39,942 bases of DNA from RECO01 sp050485385 (GCA_050485385.1 JBJHBG010000035.1:1-39942), one strand, 5' to 3'; numbered from the stretch's first letter, positions 1 to 8,821 are shown. The notes: a model not told the origin generated them from the sequence alone. Program-made: numbers and translations.

Positions 1-964
1 AGCCGACCTTGCGGCGGAACAGCCGCGCGAAGAAGCCAGCATCCTCGTAACCCACCGCTTCCGCCACCGCCTCGACCGGCAGCGCCGTCGTCTCCAGCAC
101 CTGCTTCGCCTCCTCCAACCGCAAGGTGTGGACGTAGTCGAGCGGTCCCATGCCGGTCGCCTTGTGGAAGCGGCGGGCGAAGGACCGCTCGGCGAGGCCC
201 GACACGGCCTGCATCCCGGCCACGGGCGCGCGCGAGCGGTAGTGCTCCGCGACCCACGCCTGGGCGCGGCCGACCGCCGGATCGTCGACCTGCCGCCCAC
301 GGGCGAGCGACGCGAAGGGCAACTGACCGTCACGATGCCAGTCGATGAGGTAGAGCTTCGCCAGCCGCACCGCCTCCTCGATGCCCGCGAAGCGCGCGAC
401 GAGGTAGAGCGCGAGATCGTTCCACGACGAACCGCCGCCGGCCGTCACCAGCCGTTGGCCCTCGCCGGCGGCCACCAGCACGCGCGCCGGACTCATTCGC
501 ACCTGCGGATAACGCAGCGCCACGGCCTCGCAATAGCCCCAATGGCTGGTCGCCTCCTCGCCATCGAGCAGGCCGGCCGCCGCCATCAACAACGTGCCGG
601 AGCACACTCCGGCAACGACGCTGCCGGCGCGATGGCAGGCGGCGAGCCATGCGGTCGCCTCGGCGTAGAGAGCCGCATCGAAGGCGCCGGGTGCGACCAG
701 CACTTCGGGTACGCAGACGATCGCGGGCGCGGGCGTGGCGGCGAAGGTACGCTCGGGACGGATCGGCGCGCCGTTGCCGCCGGCGAACGGTACGGTCGTC
801 GCGCCGACGACGAACGGCGCGAACAGCGGCACGCCGGGGACACCGTCGACCACCAGGCTCCAGTCGCGGCCGGCGGAGAAGAAGAGGTCGGACATGCCGT
901 AGAGCGTGGAACCCGTCACGTGCGGCACGCCCAAGAGGGCGACGGACCAAGGCGAGGGCGGCAT
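1..964 (-). CDS. GlxA family AraC-type transcriptional regulator (C-terminus cut by window start)
   Basis: The protein reads from an ATG at 964 leftward off the window. The first ~190 residues form a DJ-1/PfpI (class I glutamine amidotransferase-like) sensor domain with a nucleophile-elbow motif around Cys121 (GVCSGT) followed by SHWGY near 140, the usual GlxA pattern. The C-terminal ~100 residues are an AraC-type double helix-turn-helix, with a second recognition segment (AVGYEDAGFFARLFRR) just before the truncation, so only a few residues are missing. An in-frame stop shortly upstream fixes this ATG as the first possible start. It diverges from the methyltransferase-GNAT pair (97 bp apart), so it may control that pair; this is inference. 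GlxA regulators usually control amine or nitrogen-compound metabolism, but the ligand cannot be read here. Confidence 0.88.
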   Translation of the reverse strand, partial: MPPSPWSVALLGVPHVTGSTLYGMSDLFFSAGRDWSLVVDGVPGVPLFAPFVVGATTVPFAGGNGAPIRPERTFAATPAPAIVCVPEVLVAPGAFDAALYAEATAWLAACHRAGSVVAGVCSGTLLMAAAGLLDGEEATSHWGYCEAVALRYPQVRMSPARVLVAAGEGQRLVTAGGGSSWNDLALYLVARFAGIEEAVRLAKLYLIDWHRDGQLPFASLARGRQVDDPAVGRAQAWVAEHYRSRAPVAGMQAVSGLAERSFARRFHKATGMGPLDYVHTLRLEEAKQVLETTALPVEAVAEAVGYEDAGFFARLFRRKVG

Positions 965-1061
965 GGCGGAATCGTCGGGTTGTTGACCGCTCTCGCTTTA
1001 GCCCAGGGCTGCGTCCGGCGGTAGAGCCGGCGCCATCGAACGTATCAGAGGGGATCATCCG

Positions 1062-2138
1062 ATGGCCGACCAGTTGCCGACCGAGACGACCGTGCACGAC
1101 GAGGCGTTCGCCGAACGCCTGATCCACGCCCTCAACGAAGGCGCCATGGTGGCGATGCTGGCGCTCGGCCACCGCCTTCGCCTGCTCGACGCCATGGGCG
1201 ACGGTGCTGCGCGCACCAGCGCGGAGTTGGCGGCAACGAGCGGCTGTGCCGAGCGCTACGTGCGCGAATGGCTGTGCGCGCTGGCCGCCGCGCGCGTGCT
1301 CGACTACGAGCCGGCGAGCCGCCGCTTCCGGCTACCGCCGGCGCACGCGGCTTGGCTCACCCGCGCGGCCTCGCCCGACAACCTGGCCGTCGCGGCGCAG
1401 TATGTCGGCCTCATGGGGCTGATGGAAACGCGGCTGTGCGAAGCCTTCCGTACCGGCGCCGGCATCCCCTATGCGGCCTACGAACGCTTCCACGAGGTGA
1501 TGGCCGAGGACAGCGGCCAGACCGTCGTCGCCGCCTTGGACGACCACATCCTGCCGCTGATCCCCGGCCTGACGGGGCGGCTGGAGGCAGGCATTCGGGT
1601 CGCCGACCTCGGCTGCGGTGCCGGCCATGCGGTGCTGACGCTGGCGCAGCGCTTTCCCCGCAGCCGCTTCGTCGGCTACGACCTCTGCGCCGAGCCGATC
1701 GCCGAGGCGAACGCGCTGGCCGCCGCCCGAGGTCTCGCCAACGCCCGCTTCGAGGTCCGCGATCTCGGCGCCGCCCCCATCCCCGGCCCGTTCGACTGGA
1801 TCACCACCTTCGATGCCGTGCACGACCAGGCCGACCCGGCAGGGCTGCTTGCCTCGATCCGCAAGGCGCTCGCGCCGGGCGGGGTCTATCTGATGCAGGA
1901 CATCGCCGGCTCCTCGTGCCTCGAGCACAACCATGCCACGAAGTTGGCGCCGTTGTTCTACGCCGTCTCGACGGTGCACTGCACGCCCGTCTCGCTCGCC
2001 CAAGGCGGTCCGGGCCTCGGCACCATGTGGGGGGAGGAACTGATGCTGCGGATGTTGGCGACGGCAGGCTTCACGGACGTCGTCCGCCACCGCCTGCCGC
2101 ACGACCTCGCCAACGTCTACGTGGTGGCCCGGCCATGA
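1062..2138 (+). CDS. SAM-dependent class I methyltransferase with N-terminal winged helix (Rv2258c-like)
   Basis: This 358-residue protein has an N-terminal winged-helix segment (about residues 20-95: alpha-helical start, SAELAATSGCAERYVREWL, then a beta wing), as in Rv2258c-like and O-methyltransferase-type enzymes. A Rossmann methyltransferase domain follows, with motif I VADLGCGAGHA at 180-190 and an acidic motif II residue at about Asp207. A purine-rich ribosome site (GAGGGG) precedes the ATG at 1062. Its stop overlaps the next start as ATGA, so it is translationally coupled to the GNAT acetyltransferase. The substrate is unknown; a small molecule is more likely than protein or nucleic acid given the family. 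Confidence 0.88.
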   Translation: MADQLPTETTVHDEAFAERLIHALNEGAMVAMLALGHRLRLLDAMGDGAARTSAELAATSGCAERYVREWLCALAAARVLDYEPASRRFRLPPAHAAWLTRAASPDNLAVAAQYVGLMGLMETRLCEAFRTGAGIPYAAYERFHEVMAEDSGQTVVAALDDHILPLIPGLTGRLEAGIRVADLGCGAGHAVLTLAQRFPRSRFVGYDLCAEPIAEANALAAARGLANARFEVRDLGAAPIPGPFDWITTFDAVHDQADPAGLLASIRKALAPGGVYLMQDIAGSSCLEHNHATKLAPLFYAVSTVHCTPVSLAQGGPGLGTMWGEELMLRMLATAGFTDVVRHRLPHDLANVYVVARP

Positions 2139-2734
2139 CCGGTGAGGTCCGCATCCGCACCGCCACCGCCGCCGACGGCGATCCGTTGGCCGACCTCATG
2201 GCCATCGCCGGCGACGGCATCCCACTGGAAGTGTGGGGCGCACTCGCCGGGCCGGGCGCGTCGGCGATCGCGGTCGGCCGCGCGCGGGCACGACGGCCGG
2301 AGGGTAGCTTTTCCCATGCCAACGCTTGGGTCGCCGAATGCGACGGTGCCGTCCTCGGCATGGCCTTCGGCTATCCGCTCCGCGACGACGCCGCCGCCGC
2401 GTCGGACCTCGCTCGCCTACCGGCGAACGTGCGCCCCTTCGTCGAGTTGGAGGCATACGCCCCGGGCAGCTTCTACTTGAACGGCCTTGCCACCTTCCCC
2501 GAAGCCCGGCGGCGGGGTCTCGGGCGTCGGCTCCTGTCCGAAGCGTTCGCGCGGGCGGCCGTCGCGGGCTGTCCGACGGTGAGCCTGACGATGTTCGAGG
2601 GGAACGTCGCAGCCGCCGCACTCTACCGTCGGTTCGGCTTCGCCGAATGCGGCCGTCGCCCGGCCCTGACCGACCCGCGGCACCACCCTCGCGGCGACGT
2701 GCTGCTGCTGGAGGCGCCACTCCGTCGCGACTGA
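2135..2734 (+). CDS. GNAT family N-acetyltransferase
   Basis: A 199-residue protein with the GNAT fold. Motif A lies at residues 113-134 (FYLNGLAT then the acetyl-CoA pyrophosphate loop RRRGLGRRLL), and the motif B region SLTMFEGNVAAAALYRRFGF at 150-169 is typical of the family. I chose the ATG at 2135 because it overlaps the upstream methyltransferase stop (ATGA) and gives a normal GNAT length; an upstream-extended reading frame is only non-coding shadow. Residues about 95-110 form an acidic/aromatic loop before the core strand. The acceptor substrate cannot be predicted. Confidence 0.87.
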   Translation: MTGEVRIRTATAADGDPLADLMAIAGDGIPLEVWGALAGPGASAIAVGRARARRPEGSFSHANAWVAECDGAVLGMAFGYPLRDDAAAASDLARLPANVRPFVELEAYAPGSFYLNGLATFPEARRRGLGRRLLSEAFARAAVAGCPTVSLTMFEGNVAAAALYRRFGFAECGRRPALTDPRHHPRGDVLLLEAPLRRD

Positions 2735-2856
2735 TGCGGAGAGCTGACCGCGGCCGCAGGCCGCGCGCTCGTCCGGTCGAGGCTCCGCGCAGGGGCTCGC
2801 CAGCCGGCGCATCGACGGCTAGGGTCAGGGCAGCCGAGCGAGGGAGACACGCGACC

Positions 2857-3624
2857 ATGCGGGCACTGCCCAGAGCGCCGTCGTTCCGCCTGGACGGTAA
2901 ACGCGCGCTCGTGACCGGCGCTAGTCGCGGTATCGGCCGTGCCGCTGCGGCGGCCCTGGCCGATGCCGGCGCCCACGTCGTGCTGGCGAGCCGCAATGCC
3001 GACGATCTCGACGACCTCGCCCTGGCGATCCGCGAGAGCGGCGCGCGGGCCGACGTCCTGGAACTCGACGTCGCCGACGTCGACGCCACCCGCCGGGTGC
3101 TGGAGCGCGAACCCGCCGTCGAGGTCTTCGTCAACAATGCCGGCATCACTCGGCACGCCGACTTCACCGAGGTCACCGTCGAGGACTTCGACGCGGTGAT
3201 GGCCGTCAACCTCAAGGGCGCCTTCTTCGCGGCCCAGGGCGTGGCCCGCCGGATGATCGCTGCCGGCATCAAGGGCTCGATCATCAATTTGTCGTCGCAA
3301 CTCGGCCACGTCGGCGGCCCCGCCCGCAGCGTCTACTGCGCCTCGAAATTCGCCGTGGAAGGCATGACCAAGGCGATGGCGATCGACTTGGCCAGCCACG
3401 GTATCCGCGTCAACTCGCTCTGCCCGACCGTCATCGAGACGCCGCTCACCGCGCCAGCCCTGGGCGACGCGGCCTTCGTCGCGCACGTCGAGCGGATGAT
3501 CCTCGCCGGACGCACCGGACAGGTCGAGGACCTGACCGGCGCCATCCTCTTCCTTGCCTCGGAAGCGTCGCAGCTGATGACCGGGAGCGCCTTGATGATC
3601 GACGGCGGCTGGACGGCACACTGA
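2857..3624 (+). CDS. SDR family NAD(P)-dependent oxidoreductase
   Basis: A classical short-chain dehydrogenase of 255 residues. It has the dinucleotide loop TGASRGIG at 20-27, NNAG at 93-96, catalytic Ser147, and Tyr160-x3-Lys164 (YCASK), ending with the usual GSALMIDGGW segment. An Arg in the NASRN-like stretch after beta-2 (ASRNADD) suggests NADP(H) can be accepted; this is inference. A ribosome site (GAGGGAGA) lies about 10 bases before the ATG. It sits 225 bp upstream of the sugar-acid dehydratase, and SDRs of this type (gluconate 5-dehydrogenase-like) commonly oxidise sugar acids or lactones, so it probably belongs to the same pathway. The exact substrate is not readable. Confidence 0.9.
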   Translation: MRALPRAPSFRLDGKRALVTGASRGIGRAAAAALADAGAHVVLASRNADDLDDLALAIRESGARADVLELDVADVDATRRVLEREPAVEVFVNNAGITRHADFTEVTVEDFDAVMAVNLKGAFFAAQGVARRMIAAGIKGSIINLSSQLGHVGGPARSVYCASKFAVEGMTKAMAIDLASHGIRVNSLCPTVIETPLTAPALGDAAFVAHVERMILAGRTGQVEDLTGAILFLASEASQLMTGSALMIDGGWTAH

Positions 3625-3643
3625 GCACGCTACCCGCGTCGTC

Positions 3644-3657
3644 GGCCGCGAGCGGCC
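3644..3657. terminator. Short GC hairpin downstream of the SDR gene
   Basis: The inverted arms GGCCG (3644-3648) and CGGCC (3653-3657) enclose a four-base loop 20 bp after the SDR stop. There is no T-run, so an intrinsic terminator is only a weak call; it could simply slow polymerase or protect a 3' end. If it does terminate, the dehydratase has its own promoter in the 225-bp gap. Confidence 0.25.
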
Positions 3658-3849
3658 ATCGGCGCCAAACGGGGCAACGCCCGCCCCCTTGTCCAAAGCC
3701 GTCGCCAGCCGCTCGACGTGCGCCCGTTTTCGGGGGGCCCGGGGGGCCATCGGGTCGCCTTCACCTTGCTGCCTCCCGTCCGGGGGAGTTCCCGCCTAGC
3801 TGGAATCGCTCTAGGACAGCGGCACGACGATCAGGGAAGGCATAGGACG

Positions 3850-5583
3850 ATGGACCGCGACCCGAAGAAACTCCGCTCGTTCCGTTGGTTCGGCGCGACC
3901 GACCTGCGCTCGTTCGGCCACCGCAGCCGGGCGATGCAGATGGGCTACGATCAGGCCGACTGGACCGGCAAACCGGTCATCGCCATCGTCAACACGTGGT
4001 CCGACATCAACCCCTGCCACACCCACTTCAAGCAGCGGGTGGAGGAGGTGAAGCGCGGCGTGTTGCAGGCTGGCGGCTTCCCGCTGGAGCTGCCGGCGAT
4101 GTCGTTGTCGGAGCCGTTCCAGAAGCCGACGACGATGCTCTATCGCAACTTCCTGGCGATGGAGACCGAGGAACTCCTCCGCTCGTATCCCATCGACGGC
4201 GCGGTGCTCATGGGCGGCTGCGACAAGACCACGCCGGCCCTGATCATGGGGGCGACGTCGATGGGTCTGCCCTTCCTGTTCGTCCCGGCGGGGCCGATGC
4301 TGCGCGGCCATTGGCAGGGCCGGACCCTCGGCTCCGGCTCCGATACCTGGAAGTACTGGGACGAGAAGCGCGCCGGCAAGATCACCGAGGCCGAGTGGAC
4401 CGAGATCGAGGCCGGCATCGCGCGCTCGCCGGGCCACTGCATGACCATGGGCACCGCCGCCACGATGACGGCCATCGCCGAGACGCTCGGCCTGACCCTG
4501 CCCGGCGCCTCGTCGATCCCAGCACCCGACAGCAGCCATCAGCGCATGGCGACGGTCTCCGGACGGCGCATCGTCGACATGGTCTGGGAGGATCTGCGGC
4601 CGGAGCGCATCCTGACGGCGGCGGCGTTCGCCAACGCCGTGACCGTCACCATGGCCATGGGTGGCTCGACCAACGCACTGGTCCACCTCATCGCCATGGC
4701 CAGGCGCGCCGGCCACGGGGGCTTCGGCCTCGACGACATCGACCGTGCCGGTGCCGCCGTGCCGGTGCTCGCCAACATCCGCCCCTCGGGCGACCGTTAC
4801 CTGATGGAGGACTTCTACTACGCGGGCGGGCTGCGCGGGCTGATGAGCCGGCTCACCCACCTCCTGCATCTGAACGCACGCACCGTCGCCGGGCGCACGC
4901 TTGGCGAGACGTTGGCGGGCGCCGGCGTCTACGACGACGACGTCATCCGGCCGCTGGACAACCCCGTCTATGCCGAGGGCGGGCTGGTCGTGCTGCGCGG
5001 CAATCTGGCACCGGACGGTGCCGTGATGAAGGTGTCGGCGGCTGCCCCGCATCTGCGCCAGCACACCGGCACGGCGCTGGCTTTCGACAGCTACGCCGAA
5101 CTCAAGGCCAACATCGACCGTGACGACCTCGACGTCACGCCCGACACCGTGCTGGTGCTCAAGAACGCGGGTCCGCAGGGCGGACCCGGCATGCCCGAGT
5201 GGGGCATGCTGCCGATTCCCGGCAAGCTGGTGAAAGCCGGCGTGCGCGATCTCCTGCGCATCTCCGACGCGCGCATGAGCGGCACGAGCTATGGTGCCTG
5301 CATCCTGCACGTGGCCCCGGAAGCGTTCGTCGGCGGCCCCTTCGGGCTGGTGCGCACCGGCGATCGGATCAGCGTCGATGCGCGGGCACGCAGCCTCACG
5401 CTGGACGTGGCCGAGGACGAGCTGGCGCGCCGGCGCGCGGCCTGGACGCCGCCCGCGCCGCATTACGAGCGTGGCTTCGGTGCCCTGTTCGCCCGGCACA
5501 TCCGTCAGGCGAACGACGGCTGCGACTTCGATCTTCTGGAGACGCAGGCCGGAGCGGCCGTCGCCGAGCCGGCCATCTTCTGA
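3850..5583 (+). CDS. IlvD/Edd family dehydratase, sugar-acid (aldonate) type
   Basis: A 577-residue dehydratase that would convert an aldonic acid to a 2-keto-3-deoxy acid in the cytoplasm. Three iron-sulfur ligand cysteines are visible: Cys56 (NTWSDINPCH), Cys124 (GGCDKTTPA) and Cys197 (SPGHCMTMGTAATM). The C-terminal half carries RISDARMSGTSYG with the catalytic serine region. Length and motifs match the L-arabinonate/D-xylonate/D-galactonate-type branch (~580 residues) rather than dihydroxy-acid dehydratase IlvD (usual start and tail differ). The ATG at 3850 follows AGGGAAGG and puts the family N-terminus (RSFRWFG) in register; the longer upstream frame is unrelated. It lies just upstream of a TRAP transporter, suggesting that the imported acid is its substrate. 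The identity of that acid is unknown. Confidence 0.92.
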   Translation: MDRDPKKLRSFRWFGATDLRSFGHRSRAMQMGYDQADWTGKPVIAIVNTWSDINPCHTHFKQRVEEVKRGVLQAGGFPLELPAMSLSEPFQKPTTMLYRNFLAMETEELLRSYPIDGAVLMGGCDKTTPALIMGATSMGLPFLFVPAGPMLRGHWQGRTLGSGSDTWKYWDEKRAGKITEAEWTEIEAGIARSPGHCMTMGTAATMTAIAETLGLTLPGASSIPAPDSSHQRMATVSGRRIVDMVWEDLRPERILTAAAFANAVTVTMAMGGSTNALVHLIAMARRAGHGGFGLDDIDRAGAAVPVLANIRPSGDRYLMEDFYYAGGLRGLMSRLTHLLHLNARTVAGRTLGETLAGAGVYDDDVIRPLDNPVYAEGGLVVLRGNLAPDGAVMKVSAAAPHLRQHTGTALAFDSYAELKANIDRDDLDVTPDTVLVLKNAGPQGGPGMPEWGMLPIPGKLVKAGVRDLLRISDARMSGTSYGACILHVAPEAFVGGPFGLVRTGDRISVDARARSLTLDVAEDELARRRAAWTPPAPHYERGFGALFARHIRQANDGCDFDLLETQAGAAVAEPAIF

Positions 5584-5588
5584 GCGGT

Positions 5589-5617
5589 GCCGCCAGCGAT
5601 TGACGGGCGATGGCGGC
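5589..5617. terminator. Stem-loop after the dehydratase gene
   Basis: Perfect 7-bp arms GCCGCCA (5589-5595) and TGGCGGC (5611-5617) are separated by 15 bases, starting five bases after the dehydratase stop. There is no T tract. It may be a weak terminator or an mRNA-stabilising 3' end that uncouples the dehydratase from the abundant binding protein gene downstream. Confidence 0.3.
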
Positions 5618-5772
5618 TGTGCGAACCCATGCCCGACCGCAAAAGACGATAAGGAGGTCACGCAACGTCCGTTGCTCACGGCTGCTACTTATGTCGGAGT
5701 AGTTCGTTGAACTCGGGTGATCGTGGCGTCCGTTCGTCGAGCGACTCGAAGAACAGCAAGGGAGGAGCGCAC

Positions 5773-6885
5773 ATGATGCGCATGCTCAGTTCGGCCCTCG
5801 TCGTAGGGCTCGCCGCCGGCACGCTGGCGGCTCCGGCGCCTACGGAGGCGTCGGAGTTCCCCACTCATGCCCTCTACGACGAGCCGTTGTTCCCGGACGT
5901 CAACCCGAGCTACCGGCTGCGCGTCGCCTACCTCGACCCGCCGAACCCGTTCATCGCCAACGAGCACGCGCAGTGCATCGTGTTCAAGAACGTGATCGAG
6001 CGCGGCACGCAGGGCGACGTGTTCGTCGAGTGCTTTCCCTCGGGCGCCCTCGGCAACGAGGTGGCGATGATCGAGCAGGCCGAGATCGGCGCCATCCAGG
6101 CCTTCATCGTCGCCGAAGGTGCCGTACCCTCGTTCTTCCCCGAGGTGCAGGTGCTGGCCCTGCCCTATGCCTTCCGCGACCATGCCCATGCCTATCACGT
6201 GCTGGACGGTCCCTTCGGCCAGGAGATGAAGCAGGGCATCCTCGAAGCCAGCGGCTTCCGCGTGCTGGCGCTGGCGGAGAACGGCGGTTTCCGCAACTTC
6301 ACCTCCAACCGGCCCATCGCCACGATCGACGACCTCCAGGGTCAGTCGTTCCGCACGATGAACCATCCGGGGCACATGGCCATCGTCAACGCGCTCGGCG
6401 GCAGCGCTACGCCGATCCCGTGGCCGGAGGTCTACACCTCGCTCGAGACCGGCGTCATCGACGGCCAGGAAAACCCGGTACCGGTGATCAACTTCGGCCG
6501 GCTGTACGAGGTACAGGACTACCTGATCCTCGATGGCCACGTCTATTCGCTCGATTTCATGTTCATGCCCGAGGACTTCTTCCAGTCGCTACCCGAGGAC
6601 TACCAAGAGCTGGTGCTCGCCGCCGGTTACCAGTCGGCGGTGGTGGCGCGCGGCATCAACCGCGTGCTGGAGTGGGAGGCGTTGTCGCGCTTCGAGCGGG
6701 ACGGCTCGTTCGTCGAGATCGTCGTGCCCACGGCCGAGCAGAAGGCCGAGTTCGCCGAACTGACGCAGGGCCCCTTCCTCGAGTGGTACCATTCGGCGGT
6801 CGACCAGGACGAGGTGTGGTCGACCAAGCTGCGTGAGGCCATCGCCGACGCCGAGGCCCACTTCAAGGGCAACCGCGGCTTCTGA
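5773..6885 (+). CDS. dctP: TRAP transporter substrate-binding protein (DctP family)
   Basis: A 370-residue periplasmic binding protein. Residues 1-26 form a Sec signal peptide with a hydrophobic core (ALVVGLAAGTLAA) and a likely cleavage at TEA-SE. The mature protein shows DctP-family features: an early Tyr-Arg-Leu-Arg strand, LGNEVAMIEQAEIGAIQAFI, and the conserved Asn/Arg binding region (RNFTSNRP then SFRTMNHPGHM), where an Arg normally pairs with a substrate carboxylate. I chose ATG 5773 because it immediately precedes the signal peptide and follows a strong GGAGGAG; an in-frame TTG at 5707 would bury the signal. Genes for both permease subunits follow, so this is a complete TRAP system. 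The cargo is probably an organic or sugar acid matching the upstream dehydratase. Confidence 0.92.
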   Translation: MMRMLSSALVVGLAAGTLAAPAPTEASEFPTHALYDEPLFPDVNPSYRLRVAYLDPPNPFIANEHAQCIVFKNVIERGTQGDVFVECFPSGALGNEVAMIEQAEIGAIQAFIVAEGAVPSFFPEVQVLALPYAFRDHAHAYHVLDGPFGQEMKQGILEASGFRVLALAENGGFRNFTSNRPIATIDDLQGQSFRTMNHPGHMAIVNALGGSATPIPWPEVYTSLETGVIDGQENPVPVINFGRLYEVQDYLILDGHVYSLDFMFMPEDFFQSLPEDYQELVLAAGYQSAVVARGINRVLEWEALSRFERDGSFVEIVVPTAEQKAEFAELTQGPFLEWYHSAVDQDEVWSTKLREAIADAEAHFKGNRGF

Positions 6886-6893
6886 TCGCCGCG

Positions 6894-6924
6894 CCGCCGC
6901 CGGGCCATGACGGTCCGGCGGCGG
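6894..6924 (+). promoter_or_regulatory. Strong stem-loop between dctP and dctQ
   Basis: A perfect 10-bp inverted repeat (arms 6894-6903 and 6915-6924, CCGCCGCCGG-type sequence) with an 11-base loop starts eight bases after the dctP stop and ends 17 bases before dctQ. In binding-protein transporters such intergenic hairpins typically stabilise the upstream message and attenuate the permease genes, so that binding protein is made in excess. That role is inferred from position and strength. Confidence 0.5.
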
Positions 6925-6941
6925 GTTGGCCTGCGAGGGGG

Positions 6942-7493
6942 ATGGCAGTGGATCGGATATTCGGCTGGTACTACGCCTTCAGCCGCTGGGCCGACATGGC
7001 GGCGGCGACGGCGACGGTCGCTATCGTCGTCGCCTTCACGGTCGCGGTGTCGACCCAGGTGTTCATGCGCTACGTCATGAACCAGGGCCTGCCGTGGCCG
7101 GAGGAGTTCGCCCGCTTCGCCCTGGTCTGGCTGACCTTCATTGCCGGCTCCTGCGCGCTCAGGCGCGGCTATCACGTCGGCATCGACTACTTCGTCGAGA
7201 AACTGCCCTGGGTCCGCCTCAAGGCCATCTTGAAGCTCGTCGTCGTGGCCAGCCTGCTCCTGCTCATCGTCATCGTCATCCATTTCGGCACCGACCTCGC
7301 GCAGCGGGCGGCACGTCGGACCACCCCCGGCATGGGTATCAGCCAGGGCTGGTTCCATACCGGCGTCGTCATCGGCGGGTACTTCATGTTGATCCAGACC
7401 ATCGAACTCGGGCTGCGAGCACTCCAGGCCCTGTTCGATCCCGTGCATCACGCCGAGGACGCGGCCCCGGCCGTCGCCGCCGAAGAACGCTGA
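6942..7493 (+). CDS. dctQ: TRAP transporter small permease (DctQ family)
   Basis: A 183-residue inner-membrane protein with four hydrophobic segments (about residues 17-39, 57-76, 96-116 and 139-160), the DctQ topology. The family motif region NQGLPWPEEFARFALVW (about 47-63) is clear; this loop contacts the large subunit. A purine-rich GAGGGGG precedes the ATG. It lies between the binding protein and the large permease, and the C-terminal ~20 residues are a charged tail (HHAEDAAPAVAAEER). It works with DctM as the Na+- or H+-coupled translocation unit. Confidence 0.92.
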   Translation: MAVDRIFGWYYAFSRWADMAAATATVAIVVAFTVAVSTQVFMRYVMNQGLPWPEEFARFALVWLTFIAGSCALRRGYHVGIDYFVEKLPWVRLKAILKLVVVASLLLLIVIVIHFGTDLAQRAARRTTPGMGISQGWFHTGVVIGGYFMLIQTIELGLRALQALFDPVHHAEDAAPAVAAEER

Positions 7494-7543
7494 ACCGCCC
7501 CGCCAACCCGCAGACGCGGCTCCGGCCGCAAAGGTGACGCCCC

Positions 7544-8821
7544 TTGCTGCCGCTCCTCTCGATTCTCGTCGTCTTCCTCGTCATCGGCACGCCGGTCGCC
7601 TTCGCCATGGCGTTGGCCGGGCTGTGGGCGCTCGACCAGGCCGGCACGCCGCTTGGAGTGCTCGTCAACCGGATGGCCTCGGGGCCGGACAGCTTCGTGC
7701 TGCTCGCCATCCCCTTCTTCATGATGGCCGGCGAGTTGATGAACCGCTCCGGCATGACCGAACAGCTCGTGCGCCTCTCGACAGCCTCCATCGGCCGGAC
7801 GCGCGGCGCCCTCGGCCACTCCAACGTGCTCGCCTCGATCCTGTTCGCCGGCAAGTCCGGCACGGCGGTGGGCGACGTCGCCGCCCTCGGCTCGATCTTC
7901 GTACCGGCAATGGAGAAGGAGGGCTACGACCGCCGCTTCGCCGCCGCCGTCACCGCCGCCTCGTCGCTGATCGGGCCGATCATCCCGCCCTCGATCATCC
8001 TCGTCATCTACGGCTCGATCGTCGGCGTCTCGATCGGCGGCCTGTTCGCCGCCGGCATCGTGCCCGGACTGCTGTTGGCGGTCGCCTGCTTCGTGATCGT
8101 CTACATCCAATCCATTCGCCGCGGCTACCCGCGCCGGGAGGAGCGCATCACGATCGGCGAGTACCTGCGTATCCTGGCCGCCGCGCTGCCGGCTCTGCTG
8201 ATGCCGATCATTCTCTTGGGCGGCATCTTCTCGGGCGTGTTCACCGCCACCGAGGCGGCGTGCGTCGCCGTGCTCTACTCGTTCCTGGTGGCCTTCGTCT
8301 GGTACCGGAAGATCTCCATCGCCGATCTCGGCCCGATCTTCTTCATCGCCGGGCTGCGCTCGGCCGTGGTCTTGATGATCATCGCTGCCGCCGCCGTGCT
8401 CGGTTGGCTCTTCTCGACGATGGGCGTGCCGCGAGCGATCAGCGGCTTCCTGCTCTCCATCGTCGGCGATCCGATCCTGATCATGTTCATCGTGATCGGC
8501 ATCCTGCTCGTCATCGGCACCATCCTGGAGCCCGGCGCCGCGGTGATCCTCCTGGCGCCGATCCTCGCACCGGTACTGCACACCATCGGCTTCGACCCGA
8601 TGGTCGTCGGCATCGTCATCGTCATGACGCTCAACATCGGCCTCTGCACGCCACCGGTGGGTGCCGTGCTCTTCACCGCGCAGTCGGTGTCGGGCGTGAA
8701 GCTCGAGGACATCATGCGCGACATCTGGCCGTTCCTGTTGGCGCAGGTGGTCGTGCTCGGTCTGCTGGTGGTGTTCCCCGACCTCGTGACCGGCATGCCC
8801 CGGCTGATGGGCTTCGGTTGA
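7544..8821 (+). CDS. dctM: TRAP transporter large permease (DctM family)
   Basis: A 425-residue, ~12-segment membrane protein of the DctM/SiaM type, matching the usual 425-430 length. Visible signatures are the N-terminal IPFFMMAGELMN region (about 58-69), the GKSGTAVGDVAALGSI segment (about 104-119), which lines the transport site, and the C-terminal GLCTPPVGAVLF. The start is TTG at 7544 with AAAGGTGA seven bases upstream; the GTG within that motif is out of frame. It is the third gene of dctP-dctQ-dctM and completes the transporter. Confidence 0.92.
   Translation: MLPLLSILVVFLVIGTPVAFAMALAGLWALDQAGTPLGVLVNRMASGPDSFVLLAIPFFMMAGELMNRSGMTEQLVRLSTASIGRTRGALGHSNVLASILFAGKSGTAVGDVAALGSIFVPAMEKEGYDRRFAAAVTAASSLIGPIIPPSIILVIYGSIVGVSIGGLFAAGIVPGLLLAVACFVIVYIQSIRRGYPRREERITIGEYLRILAAALPALLMPIILLGGIFSGVFTATEAACVAVLYSFLVAFVWYRKISIADLGPIFFIAGLRSAVVLMIIAAAAVLGWLFSTMGVPRAISGFLLSIVGDPILIMFIVIGILLVIGTILEPGAAVILLAPILAPVLHTIGFDPMVVGIVIVMTLNIGLCTPPVGAVLFTAQSVSGVKLEDIMRDIWPFLLAQVVVLGLLVVFPDLVTGMPRLMGFG

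Noticed and set aside
128..1024. A plus-strand frame of 298 codons at the window start
   Set aside because: It is antisense to the GlxA regulator, whose sensor and AraC domains are clear on the other strand.
5652..5710. AGGAGG followed by a 12-residue frame from TTG 5672, a possible leader peptide before dctP
   Set aside because: The spacing of 14 bases is too long, no attenuator structure follows, and the peptide has no informative codon run.
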